64,000 nucleotides of DNA, from NCBI GenBank assembly GCA_002917075.1, contig NTMA01000046.1, positions 62,001 through 126,000 of the forward strand, read 5' to 3'. Each line of letters starts with the position of its first letter. Within the stretch, counting starts at the first letter, position 1. Under the pieces are notes generated by a model. The model did not search any database. It had not been told where the DNA came from and worked only from the letters and a program-made list of their open reading frames with translations. The translations under genes were made by a program, and so were the position numbers. Shown here piece after piece: positions 10,921 through 20,398 of the stretch. This stretch comes from Hawksworthiomyces lignivorus. Taxonomy: Eukaryota > Ascomycota > Sordariomycetes > Ophiostomatales > Ophiostomataceae.

Positions 10921-11878
10921 CGTTCGGCATGGATCCAAGCTGTTGATAGCTGCGACTCTACTGCCACCTCCAGGCTCGAGGTTATTTTCTTAGCGGCCTT
11001 CGTTTTGTAAATGATTTGGTAGGTCAGCAAATACTGCAAGGCGATGGTGGAGTACAGCAGCAGGATTGATAGGTAAGCCGAGCTGAGGCTGAGTCTTTTT
11101 GGCGGTCAGGCGCCTGCTTCCTTCCTTTATCCAAAAAGGTAGTTTCTACCCAATCAGAGACCTAAGTACAAATACCCCTCTGGTTTGCGATTCCTTCATG
11201 TCACAGGAAGCATATCGACTATTATCTTGGCGAGTACCGCCTCCCTGAAAATACAGCCTTGCTTTGTCTGAGCTCCCTTTACTTAATGAGCAGAGCATGA
11301 CGCAGTGTATCAAATGCTTTTTTATGACTGTTACATCCAGCTTATAGTTGACTATCAAAGTGCCTGTCAATCTTTAATACTAGACAGGGTCACGATATGG
11401 CCGACAACGTCTGCGAGTATGGACGACTCATAATGTAATGGGCCAGGGCCCCGGGGGTGGCCTAGAGCGTGCCCAGGGCTAGAGAGCAGACTGACGGGAT
11501 CCAGCGAGGACACCGGGGGAGGGGGTAGTTGGTCGCCCTGGCGACCTACCGGCCCGCTTGCCCCTGATGTCCCTATTTCAATCAGGAGCTTCGCTCCTGG
11601 GAGTCGAAGGAGAGACTTCTCTCTTCTGTATCTTTAGTCTTTCGTTACTATAGGCCTATACTATCGCCTCAGGGCTCCTCTGTGCTCATCGCCAGACGAC
11701 CCCTTACATCTCATCGCGCTTAGTGATTGTCCTTATGTAAAATTGCGTAGCAGAGTGGTGCTAACAGTGATTGCTAATCTGGACTACTGAATAACAAATT
11801 TTGCAGCTGACAATTGATTTGATTTGTTGCACACTTATATAAACAATGATTAAGATCAGATGATGGATGAGGCGGAGG
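10921..11878. other. intergenic region between NLR1 and NLR2
   Basis: Contains the NLR1 promoter side and, at 11434-11708, an unusually GC-rich hairpin-bearing block that may be a solo LTR. No coding frame with family resemblance. Confidence 0.5.
11434..11708. mobile_element. possible solo LTR
   Basis: A 275-bp block begins TGTAATGGGCC and ends CCCTTACA, so it has TGTAA/TTACA inverted ends as LTRs do. It is much more GC-rich than its surroundings and holds two perfect hairpins, GGTCGCC-CT-GGCGACC (around 11531) and CAGGAGC-TTC-GCTCCTG (around 11582). No matching 5-bp target duplication is seen (CATAA on the left, TCTCA on the right) and no second copy or internal retroelement domain is present, so this is tentative. 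Confidence 0.35.
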
Positions 11879-11988
11879 TCAACGTAATATAAGGTAGTCC
11901 ATGAATCGTAGCAGTCGCACGACGGCCTTGTGTTCGTTCCCGGCTGCCCGTCGTAGCAGCGTGCAGCCCTCGTGCTTAGCAACTACTT
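11879..11988 (-). pseudogene. out-of-frame 14th ankyrin repeat just past the NLR2 stop
   Basis: Directly downstream of the NLR2 stop codon (TAG at 11991-11989) the minus strand still encodes one ankyrin unit in another frame, reading VVAKHEGCTLLRRAAG then NEHKAVVRLLRFMD, and ending at a TGA at 11881-11879. Compared with the preceding units, the GANIE codons have lost one net base, so the ribosome meets TAG. The remnant shows that the array formerly continued. Confidence 0.75.
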
Positions 11989-14900
11989 CTATTCGCGACC
12001 CCTATCGCGGAGCAACTGTACAACAGCCTTGTGTCCCTTCCCGTCGGCCCACCATAGCGGCGTGTGGTTCTCGTACTTATCGACTGCTTCGATATTCGCA
12101 CCCCTATCGAGGAGTAGCCGCACAATAGTCTCGTACCCCTTCTCGGCGGCCCACAATAGCGGCGTCTGCGCCTTATCCTTATCGACTGCTTCAATATTCG
12201 CGCCCCTATCGAGGAGCAGTTGCACAACAGCCTCGTGCCCCTTTTCGGCGGCCCACAATAGCGGCGTCTGGCCCTCGTATTTATCGACTGCTTCGATATT
12301 CGCGCCCCTATCGAGGAGTAGCTGTACAACGGCCTTGTGCCCGTTCCAGGCGGCCAAAATTAGCGGCGTGCGGCCCCCGTACTTAGCGACTGCTTCAATA
12401 TTCGCACCCCTATCGAGAAGCAACTGTACAATAACCTTGTCTCCGCTCAAGGCAGCCCGTGATAGTGGTGTATAGTCCTCGTACAGCTCGACTGCTTCGA
12501 TATTCGCTCCCCTATCAAGAAGCAGTTGTACAATAGTCTCATGCCCGTTCCAGACGGCCAATAATAGCGGTGTCTGGCCTTTATCCTTATCGACTGCTTC
12601 GATATTCGCTCCCCTATCGAGAAGTAGTCGCACAACAGCCTCGCGCCCTTTCCTGGTGGCCAATAATAGCGGTGTCTGGCCTCTGTCTTTATTGGCTGCT
12701 TCGATATTCGCGCCCCTATCAAGAAGTAGCCGTACAACAGCCTCGTGACCGTTCCAGGCGGCTAACAGTAGCGGCGTCTGGCTTCTCTCCTTGTCGACTG
12801 CTTCGATATTCGCTCTCCTATCGAGAAGCAGCCGTACAACAGCCTCGTGTCCGTTCCAGGCAGTCAATAAGAGCGGTGTCTGGCCTCTGTCTTTATCGAC
12901 TACTTCGATATTCGCCCCTCTATCGAGAAGCAGCCGTACAACGCTCTCATGCCCGTTCCAGGCGGCCAATAATAGCGGTGTCTGGCCTCTATCTTTATCG
13001 ACTATTTCGATATTCGCCCCTCTATCGAGAAGCAGCCGTACAACAGCCTCGTGCCCATTCCAAGCGGCCGACAATAGCGGCGTCTGACCTCTGTCTTTAT
13101 TGATTACTTCGATATTCGCCCCTCTATCGAGAAGCAGCCGTACAACGGTCTCGTGCCCATTCCAGGTGGCCAACAATAACGGCGTCTGGCCTCTTTCCTT
13201 ATCGACTACTTCGATATTCGCCCCCCTATCGAGGAGCAGCCGTACAACGGTCTCGTGCCCACCCCAGGCGGCCAACAATAGCGGCGTCTGGCCTCTTCTT
13301 TTGTCGACTGCTTCTATATCCGCGCCCTTATCGAGGAGTAGCCGTACGACGGCCTCGTGGCCCTTGATAGCAGCGGATAACATTAATTCTTGGCTAGTTT
13401 TGTCCACTGAATCGGCCCGGGCTTCCTTCATTAGTCGGTTGGCTACATCCTCCTGTCCAGTGCAAAGGGCGTAGGATATTGGCGTTCCTCCAATTTCGTC
13501 CTTCGAGTCCACACGGGCTCCTGCCTTTATAAGCAGCTTGATGATGGCCACGTGGCCGTTCCAAGCAGCATATGATAGCGGTGTTCGACCATATTTGTCT
13601 CTTGCGTCAACTGCTGCGCCTTTCGAAAACGATAACTTGGCGATGTCTTTGAAATGAATCTTAGGACCCCTAATCAACAGCCTCACTACTCTATCAAATC
13701 CGTTTTCTGAAGCCCAAGAGAGTGCCGAACGGTTATCTTTTCCGTCAGTGGAATCTACGTTAACATCGTCTATATCAAGCAAAAACCTTACATGTTGCTC
13801 AAGACCGAAATAGGATGCGATCATAAGGCTCGTGAAATCCTGGGGAAAGTTTTTGTATGTGCTCGCCCAATAGATCCTGAACCAAGTCATACAACGTTTC
13901 GAATTCGCATCGCAGATCCTCTGCAGTGACTCTATGGCTGCATCGTCTTGAATACCTGACACCCGAAAGTGGGTAGCCCAGTTTTTGGCAGAGTAATCAA
14001 GAAAATCGTAGGCGTTAAGATATTGTGACAATGTCCCGCTTTCGTCCAGAGGGTGGGTCTCAAACTCAGTAAAGAGCAGATGCCAGATACAAATCTGGCA
14101 AAGTGTGCGATGGGACTCTCGTAGCTGAAGTGAGGATTTCCACCTGAACTGACTGTTATGGCTCTCTCGATTCAAAGGGATATCCTGAAGCAAAAACTCT
14201 CTGGCAGTCTGGTGAAGGAGATATATTTTTGAGTTTATGATAGTCACAAAGAGCCCACAAAGATCTCTTATGTGCTCGCGAAAACGCTCCTTTAATCTGA
14301 GATTGAGGTCCTCGTATGAATGGCGATCTTCTCGAAGAGCTAACGCCACGGCCATTTCCTCCAGAGTCAAGGGCCGTGCTGCCGCGACGACAATATGTAG
14401 GAGCTTCCTAGCTTCTTCGAAATCGCGACTCTTGGACAGAATCCTCTCATACGCATCATTGACGGTTCGTGGAAGTTGGGAGGTGGCCTTGTGTATCCCC
14501 GTCTTATCGATGTCGATGTCGCTTTGGACCAAGTCTAGGGTGAGATGTGCCCACAGATACGTCCGGTTAGGAATACGCAGAAGTCTTTGCAAGAGCAACC
14601 GTTCGTCGTCTGGTCTAAGTTTTAGTATTGTTTGAATGCTTCGAACCCTGGCTTTTATATAAACGTCGATCTCTCGGGCAATCTTCTCCATCTCAGCATC
14701 GCTTTCTCCACTCAAGTGAATGACAGGCAGTCCTGGTATATCGAGAGGTTCGAAACCGCGTCTGATTTCGCCATAGGGCCGACTTGTTACGAGAAACTTC
14801 AAATTAATATTATTCCTTCTGCCATAGAATTTACACAGGGCCTGGGCAAACAGGGACTGTTCTTGATCTTCGCATTCGTCGAATGCGTCAAGAATGCAGA

Positions 14901-16125
14901 CTATCTCGCCGGCACCGTTGCTCTGTGAAATCAAAATTAGAATATCCCAGAGGTCATTAAATGAGCCGGCAAGATGCCCTCCACCAACATCGAGCCTCTC
15001 GATAATCTCATCGGAGAAAAGCGCCTTTCTTTGTGTGAAGAGTTGATGTAAGATGCAGCTAATAGCGTTTTTTGCGGTCCTCTGGTCCTCAAAATCGTCC
15101 TTGAAGAAAAAATAACAGGTAGTTCTGGATTCGGTAGTTGGAAGCTCAGTGTCCACCAGATATTTCGCTAAAACCGACTTTCCACACCCGGGGTCTGCAG
15201 ATACCCAGAGCATAGTAGACGTCCGGCTTTGTTGCCACTGCAGAAATTTCTTGTGAGCCACGAACCACTCACACGTCCCTGGAACACGGTCTGGGTTCCT
15301 GTCCTTTCTGTCTCGGTATGGCGAGGTGTGGAGTGTCTTGAGGATCGCTATTTTCTGAGCCTGGTTCAGGGAGCGGTTGACATGGGTATTGTCTTTTGCT
15401 ATCTTGTTGATCTCTTCACGTAATCGCTCGAATGCCTTCTTTCTCCCTTCGCCATATAGTAGCGGCATTTGGACATCGAAAATTCCGAGCAGTGAGTATG
15501 CCTTGTCTTCTTTACGTGTCGTTTCTCTGCTCTCTATCCATGTCATCCGTTCCGCGACACTGAAATCATATAAAGGGCGACCCCGAAGGGCTTCGACAGG
15601 AATTTCTGTTCCATCATGTATATGCCGTTCCAGAGAGCTCTTGTTTCCTAGATGCAAACCCTCTTTTGAAAAGAATTCCACGGAGGCTGGAGCGATGAGT
15701 TCCTGCAGGGTCCACCCACGGGTGAACCATTTGCTTTTCTTAAATGCCGATATCCAGGTCAGTGTATTATGCTTTTCGTCAGAGATGTGTCTGGACACAT
15801 CGGCGAGATAGACGTAACATTTCTCTGCATCACGATACCAGCGAAACATGCAGTTGATAGCTTCTTGAAGCTCGGCGCTACTTGACTTGTCGATGCAACA
15901 TGTGTCGACCCAAAAGTATCGCAAGCCATCGCGCCAGGCTTGATCTCCACAGAACCGAATCTTGTGGTAGCCGGGCTTTGTCTTGCCTGTACCGTGCACA
16001 AGGTCCTTGAAGCTGACCTCCTCAGCACCCCAGGTGTGCGAAAGTATCGCATACCGGGGAGCTGTGTCACCAACAAAGTCCTTCAGATTGATCTCGCCCG
16101 CGTCATTGCGTTCCAGGAGACGCAT
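11989..16125 (-). CDS. NLR2: HET-NACHT-ankyrin receptor with near-identical repeat array
   Basis: Single-exon gene, 1378 residues from the ATG at 16125 (MRLLERNDAGEINL). HET domain in the first 230 residues (YAILSHTWGAEEVSFKDL, FWVDTCCIDKSSSAELQEAI, WTLQELIAPASVEFFSKEG, KAYSLLGIFDVQMPLLYGEG). NACHT with Walker A SADPGCGKS near 309-317 and Walker B IVCILDAFDECED near 415. After a helical linker, degenerate ankyrin units (about residues 800-930) lead into 13 highly similar 34-residue units to the end. High identity between units is a mark of fungal NLRs whose recognition repeats evolve by recombination. A frameshift cuts off a 14th unit. Known role of the family: non-self recognition and regulated cell death; the ligand is unknown. 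Paralog of NLR1, which lies downstream on the same strand. Confidence 0.93.
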   Translation of the reverse strand: MRLLERNDAGEINLKDFVGDTAPRYAILSHTWGAEEVSFKDLVHGTGKTKPGYHKIRFCGDQAWRDGLRYFWVDTCCIDKSSSAELQEAINCMFRWYRDAEKCYVYLADVSRHISDEKHNTLTWISAFKKSKWFTRGWTLQELIAPASVEFFSKEGLHLGNKSSLERHIHDGTEIPVEALRGRPLYDFSVAERMTWIESRETTRKEDKAYSLLGIFDVQMPLLYGEGRKKAFERLREEINKIAKDNTHVNRSLNQAQKIAILKTLHTSPYRDRKDRNPDRVPGTCEWFVAHKKFLQWQQSRTSTMLWVSADPGCGKSVLAKYLVDTELPTTESRTTCYFFFKDDFEDQRTAKNAISCILHQLFTQRKALFSDEIIERLDVGGGHLAGSFNDLWDILILISQSNGAGEIVCILDAFDECEDQEQSLFAQALCKFYGRRNNINLKFLVTSRPYGEIRRGFEPLDIPGLPVIHLSGESDAEMEKIAREIDVYIKARVRSIQTILKLRPDDERLLLQRLLRIPNRTYLWAHLTLDLVQSDIDIDKTGIHKATSQLPRTVNDAYERILSKSRDFEEARKLLHIVVAAARPLTLEEMAVALALREDRHSYEDLNLRLKERFREHIRDLCGLFVTIINSKIYLLHQTAREFLLQDIPLNRESHNSQFRWKSSLQLRESHRTLCQICIWHLLFTEFETHPLDESGTLSQYLNAYDFLDYSAKNWATHFRVSGIQDDAAIESLQRICDANSKRCMTWFRIYWASTYKNFPQDFTSLMIASYFGLEQHVRFLLDIDDVNVDSTDGKDNRSALSWASENGFDRVVRLLIRGPKIHFKDIAKLSFSKGAAVDARDKYGRTPLSYAAWNGHVAIIKLLIKAGARVDSKDEIGGTPISYALCTGQEDVANRLMKEARADSVDKTSQELMLSAAIKGHEAVVRLLLDKGADIEAVDKRRGQTPLLLAAWGGHETVVRLLLDRGANIEVVDKERGQTPLLLATWNGHETVVRLLLDRGANIEVINKDRGQTPLLSAAWNGHEAVVRLLLDRGANIEIVDKDRGQTPLLLAAWNGHESVVRLLLDRGANIEVVDKDRGQTPLLLTAWNGHEAVVRLLLDRRANIEAVDKERSQTPLLLAAWNGHEAVVRLLLDRGANIEAANKDRGQTPLLLATRKGREAVVRLLLDRGANIEAVDKDKGQTPLLLAVWNGHETIVQLLLDRGANIEAVELYEDYTPLSRAALSGDKVIVQLLLDRGANIEAVAKYGGRTPLILAAWNGHKAVVQLLLDRGANIEAVDKYEGQTPLLWAAEKGHEAVVQLLLDRGANIEAVDKDKAQTPLLWAAEKGYETIVRLLLDRGANIEAVDKYENHTPLWWADGKGHKAVVQLLRDRGRE
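11992..13350 (-). repeat. tandem array of 13 units of 102 bp (ankyrin) inside NLR2
   Basis: Each unit encodes a variant of ANIEVVDKDRGQTPLLLAAW followed by NGHEAVVRLLLDRG. The variable positions concentrate at the residues after ANIE and around QTPLLLxAxxGHE, while the LLLDRGAN core is nearly invariant. The same phase on the plus strand gives long open frames, a by-product of the periodic sequence. Exact edges depend on where the first diverged unit is counted. Confidence 0.9.
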
Positions 16126-17226
16126 CTTACAACAGATGGAACCAAGTGAAAGGATAGTTCGCAATCGCTTTGCGATCGGGGGTAACTAGCATGGTGAGTG
16201 ATCGTTCGTCAACGAGGAAGATGCAACAATCATACTGCTGATGGTAAGAATTATGACGTTCGCCAAAGTGGACTCTAGTGGAACCACGATAATCGGAGCG
16301 TCCGCGGTTCAGGTTACAGCTTTTCCAGGTAGGCTGCAGGTCGGGAAAGGCTTCGATTGTCTGCGATCACCGTGAGTTGTTGAGCTAGCTATTTCAACCA
16401 GGGAGAACGTACGTCTTGGCTACGAGTCTCCAGCGGAGGTACGATGAGAGCCAAGTGGAGATGAGCTGGGAAGGCCGAGGCAGTAACGCTGAGGTCTTTG
16501 GATCTTATGCCACGAAGATGGCTAATTCAGGGAGTGGGCGATTGTCTTCTATCAGATAAGGCCGCCTAGGCTGTGGACCACACAGTGAGGGGAGGAGAAA
16601 ATGGCGGTCGAAAGAGGCATTGTAGCCTTATCGGTGTGGAAGTATAATGGCAAGTTTGCAAGGTATTGCGAATCGCAAGATGGGCCAGCAGAACAAGCGG
16701 TTTTTTATATTCGGCGTCGCGGCGACTACCCAATCACCAACGTTGCATTGTGGCTGTTGTCCTCTCAGCCTCAGGTACATGGTATATAAAACGCCTGCCT
16801 CAAAAGGCCTGCAGATATGTGCACCGTTCCAATCTAACAAATAGGGTTATAATGTATAACTATACACAGCGCTCATATAACACCACACTTTGACCTGTGG
16901 CACGTCAAATGGGAGCGCTTCGTAACACGCCTAAAACTCTGACTTTTGGTTTCTTTCAGCTTTACCGTTGGATGTAGCACTAGTTAGTATATTAGCGTGC
17001 CCAAAGATGTTTTGTTTTGCTCATACCAATGGCATCCTTGTTCAATGAGGCAGTGTTATTGGCTCAGCTGTAGGCAACCGCCAGGCGCTGAGCCTCATAA
17101 AGCACTACTACCCTAGATTGCATTTCGACTTTGAATTAGAAGCAACAATAATCTAAAAGTTACAGATTACAGACTAAAATTACAGTCAATTTCAAGTTGA
17201 TTGCTGTCTGCCACGGCTCCTTCAAA
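16126..17226. other. intergenic, NLR2 upstream region
   Basis: About 1.1 kb between the NLR2 start and the start of the HET pseudogene. It should contain the NLR2 promoter. No gene or repeat recognised. Confidence 0.5.
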
Positions 17227-18190
17227 ATGCCTCTCAGCCTGCATCCTTTCCAGTACCACCCCTAAAGAACACCAACTCAAATCCGTATTGTCCGTCTCCG
17301 ACCCGGCTCTGAGGATGACCCGCATGAATGCAATCTTCTCTACAAAGAGCCCGAAGAATAGCCATATAAAACGTTGTCCTGTGAATGGGGTCCCCCAAGC
17401 GACGGCGATCCCGCCATTGTTTTGGATGACTTCTCGGTGCGCGTCGGAGCTAATCTTTATCAGGCTCTAATGTCCATCAAGCTTCCGACCGAAGATGTAT
17501 ATATGTGGATCGACGCCTTGTACATTGACCAAAGAGATCCCTGAGATAGAAGCCGTCAAGTGAATATGATGGGCAAGATATACAGCAGTGTTGATAAAGT
17601 AATTGCCTAGCTCGGCGAGGGAGCGACATCGCAATGGAGATGTTCGGCGAGCCAGATAGGCTGGGGCGAGCAATAGGAGAAAACAGCTTGTAAGCGGGTG
17701 AGAGCCAAGCACCTGTCGCTCTATCCTGTAGTTCATACTGGAGTCGTGTTTGGGTGCTTCAAGAGATATACTTAGCTCGAACCTATGTGGTGCGATCCGG
17801 TTGCAAATTCATCTCTGATGCAAATCTCGAGGAGGCTCTATGTTATTTCCGCTCTTTCGATCACGACAATGAGTATTGTAAGAAAATAGGGAAAAGTGAT
17901 CTCAACCAGCACAGAATGGTGAAGACTTTTCGAGACGATGGCAAATCACGATCCAACATACTTCATCGATGGCTGTCTGTGTGCCTAGTTTGCGACCTCC
18001 AATCCAGCGAGCCCCTAGACGACATTTATGCTCTTCTTGGAATCGTCAAGATGTAGCGATAGTACCTGATTACGATAAGCCTTTACTGACCGTCTACCTT
18101 GAGGCATTTAAAGTCTTATCCGAACGTCCCAGGTCGCTGAGAAGCAGGTCACACAATCTTGCAATTAAAATAGGGGTAGATATTAAGATT
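17227..18190 (+). pseudogene. decayed HET-domain gene
   Basis: Starting at the ATG at 17227 (MPLSLHPFQYHP), the HET signature is readable across several frames: TQIRIVRLRPGSEDDPHEC, then YKTLSCEWGPPSDGDP, VYMWIDALYIDQRDP, DRSRQVNMMGKIYSSVDKVI, YWSRVWVLQEIYLARTYVV and EPLDDIYALLGIV. It is interrupted by in-frame stops (TAA after HP, TAG 17359-17361, TGA 17542-17544, TAG 17608-17610 where the family has the Trp of the VWLGE motif, TAA 17691-17693) and frameshifts near 17615 and 18050. Several stops are explicable as C-to-T or G-to-A changes. It belongs to the HET subtype with a WxxAICINQ-like core, different from the HET domains of NLR1 and NLR2. Not functional as it stands. Confidence 0.85.
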
Positions 18191-18947
18191 TAAATCGCCT
18201 CATATTCGCTATTGAACAGGGCCAGAATGTCGATGCAGATTTAAACCATCTCATAGATGAATCAGTTGCAACAAGAGATTAATAAATTTTTATCCGTAAG
18301 GCATGCTACTTCGCCGTCTGCATGCGAAGTTTTCTTGATCGCCATTTTATGTTTTGGCCATCTCTTGTACCTAGGCATTTTATTTGTTGGCTGCGCCGTG
18401 TCTCACTATGCCCAAGCACTTCGGCACATTCATATCAAACTGGTGGAAGGATATGAGAGCAGATGATCTGAGCTCTGTGCCATGCTACTGTGTACTGAAT
18501 CTCCTCGTCAAATTTCCAACCATCCTGATTGTTCAACCATCTAATCTATAAATAGATTAGCCATTCAGCGACTAAAGAACAATTAAGATGGTTTCCATAC
18601 GCCTAGAAGCGATCCACTTTAGCCGTCATATGCATCAACGCAGGGATCTGTGTTTCTGGCCAGCCTCGAGTGAAACGCTTCTCTATCAAACATGTTGGTA
18701 ATTCGGCACGCTTCACTAGGCGTCCTTAATATAAAGCTACTCAAGCACGAAGTTATCGGATATTGTGGTAAAAATGCGATGCAGTACATTATATGAGAAC
18801 TCGTGTTACCATCTGTCAAAAGGTTGACCCATAATCCGAGCGCATAAGCATAGATTCTTCCTCCTACTAGTTCCAGCTCTTCAACCACATCGACTTCTTT
18901 ACCATCGCTGTGCAGAAAATCCAAATCCAGAGTTTACAGAAATAACC
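18191..18947. other. intergenic, downstream of HET pseudogene
   Basis: Probably includes further decayed 3' sequence of the HET gene (short frames around 18257-18466) and the promoter of the kinase-fold gene. A perfect palindrome lies at 18541-18560. No intact gene. Confidence 0.45.
18541..18560. repeat. perfect 9-bp inverted repeat
   Basis: CTAATCTAT and ATAGATTAG separated by AA form a perfect 20-bp hairpin in AT-rich non-coding DNA. Function unknown. Confidence 0.7.
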
Positions 18948-20398
18948 ATGTCCGCAAAAGATGCAACCATGTCAACAAAATACACAAGCCAGAGATACTC
19001 CTCCCATATGGAGTTAGTTGAACATATTTTGAAGGGCTTTGGGCTAACGGTACGCATTTATCTTCCCACATAATGTAGTATGCCCCACAGGGCCTTAGAA
19101 GACTAACTACTCATCTCAGCCCAACAAAGTCGCACCTCTTGTCCTTCCGTTTTACAACAGCTTCATCTTTAAAATTGATCTCGCAGCAGCAGCTGTACCA
19201 GCCTCCTTTCTGCAACAGCCAGGTACAAACCTACCTCCAGCCTCAGGACTGTCTACCTTGGTTATACACTTTGCCGACCCCCGAGCTCATGGGTTTAATA
19301 ATACAAACCGCATCGAAAATACGGTTGCCACGCGGTATCTCGTACGCGAAACACTAGCCGCATCCGGACTCCCCGATCTTGTCCCCACCATATACGCATG
19401 GTCACCATATCGCCCCGAAGTCGATACTGAGGAAGGGCTAGGATGGTTTCTAGAGGAGTTCCGGTCAGGTGAGGATTTGCACAAAGTCTTTCCCGATTTA
19501 ACACTGGGTGAGAAGAGAGATATTGTGGGGCGATATGCAGACATCTTTGCTTGTATTCAGGGTATGCAAGTTCCAGCTACCGTCACAAAGTTTGGCGGCT
19601 TGACCTTTGATGACAGAGGACATGTTGTTGGTGGGCAATCACCAGTGGTCAACGGCGGGCCATGGGAAACATACGAAGAGGTGTGGCATGCGAAGTTGGC
19701 TGCCGAGCTGGAGACCTCATGCAGGGAGGACCTCGTTATGCACGGTTGGAAGCGAGATGGTGTTCGCGATCGAATCGACCACTTTCTTGCCAACGGCGGA
19801 GTGCGGAGGATGCTCAAAGATGTCGACGTTAGTAAGAGAGTTCTTGTGCATGGAAGCTTCAGTATGTATACCCACGGCTTTTATTACTTTTGGCCAACTA
19901 TGAACGGCGTGTGGAAGAATTCTTACAAAACGTGTAGCAATCTGGAATATGCTTTTTGACAGCAAGTCAAAACAGATCACGGCACTGATCGATTTCGGCT
20001 GCACCTCTTTCACCCATCCTAGCGAGGAATATTTTAACGGATTTAGCGATGTTGGCGGTGGACTTCGCTTTAAAGAGAAAGACCAGCTATTTTTGAGAAC
20101 TTCAGTCCTCTCAGGAAATTTCAACCAGATCCCAACAGGCCTTACCGACCAGCAAAAAAATACTTGGGAAGTGGCTCGGGCTTGGGACATGGCGCTTGAG
20201 AGCAGAGGTGTGATACGTCCGAGTTCTATCTCCGGACTCGAGGGACTTGAAGACTTGTGGGCTTTAAACGCCCTTATTTGTCCCCGCGAGCTGAGGAATA
20301 AGTACCTGTTAAAAAGCCTTTCCAAGGAAGCTCAAGAGGAAAAGCGAGCAGAGACTCAAGCCAACTTGCTAGAGCTTCTGGAGCGATATGGCTATTGA
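18948..20398 (+). CDS. aminoglycoside phosphotransferase/choline kinase-fold protein, catalytic Asp replaced
   Basis: Three exons, 18948-19049, 19120-19861 and 19938-20398 (1305 nt, 434 residues), all in frame with GTACGC/CAG and GTATGT/TAG borders. The protein starts MSAKDATMSTKYTSQRYSSH. Family features: an N-lobe with NRIENTVATRYLVRETL (the E that pairs with the ATP-binding Lys in fungal APH proteins), YAWSP, a KFGGLTFDDRG segment, the Brenner loop region LVHGSFTIWNMLFD formed across intron 2, and the metal-binding ALIDFGCTSFTHPSEEYF. In the canonical HGDxxxxN loop the Asp is the catalytic base; here it is Ser, while His and Asn remain. The protein may therefore be inactive or have another role. 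Substrate unknown; fungal genomes hold many such orphan kinases. Confidence 0.8.

Noticed and set aside
11972..13474. Long plus-strand open frames opposite the NLR2 ankyrin array
   Set aside because: They are a by-product of the 102-bp periodic coding sequence on the minus strand; the proteins are Ser/Arg-rich repeats with no family match.
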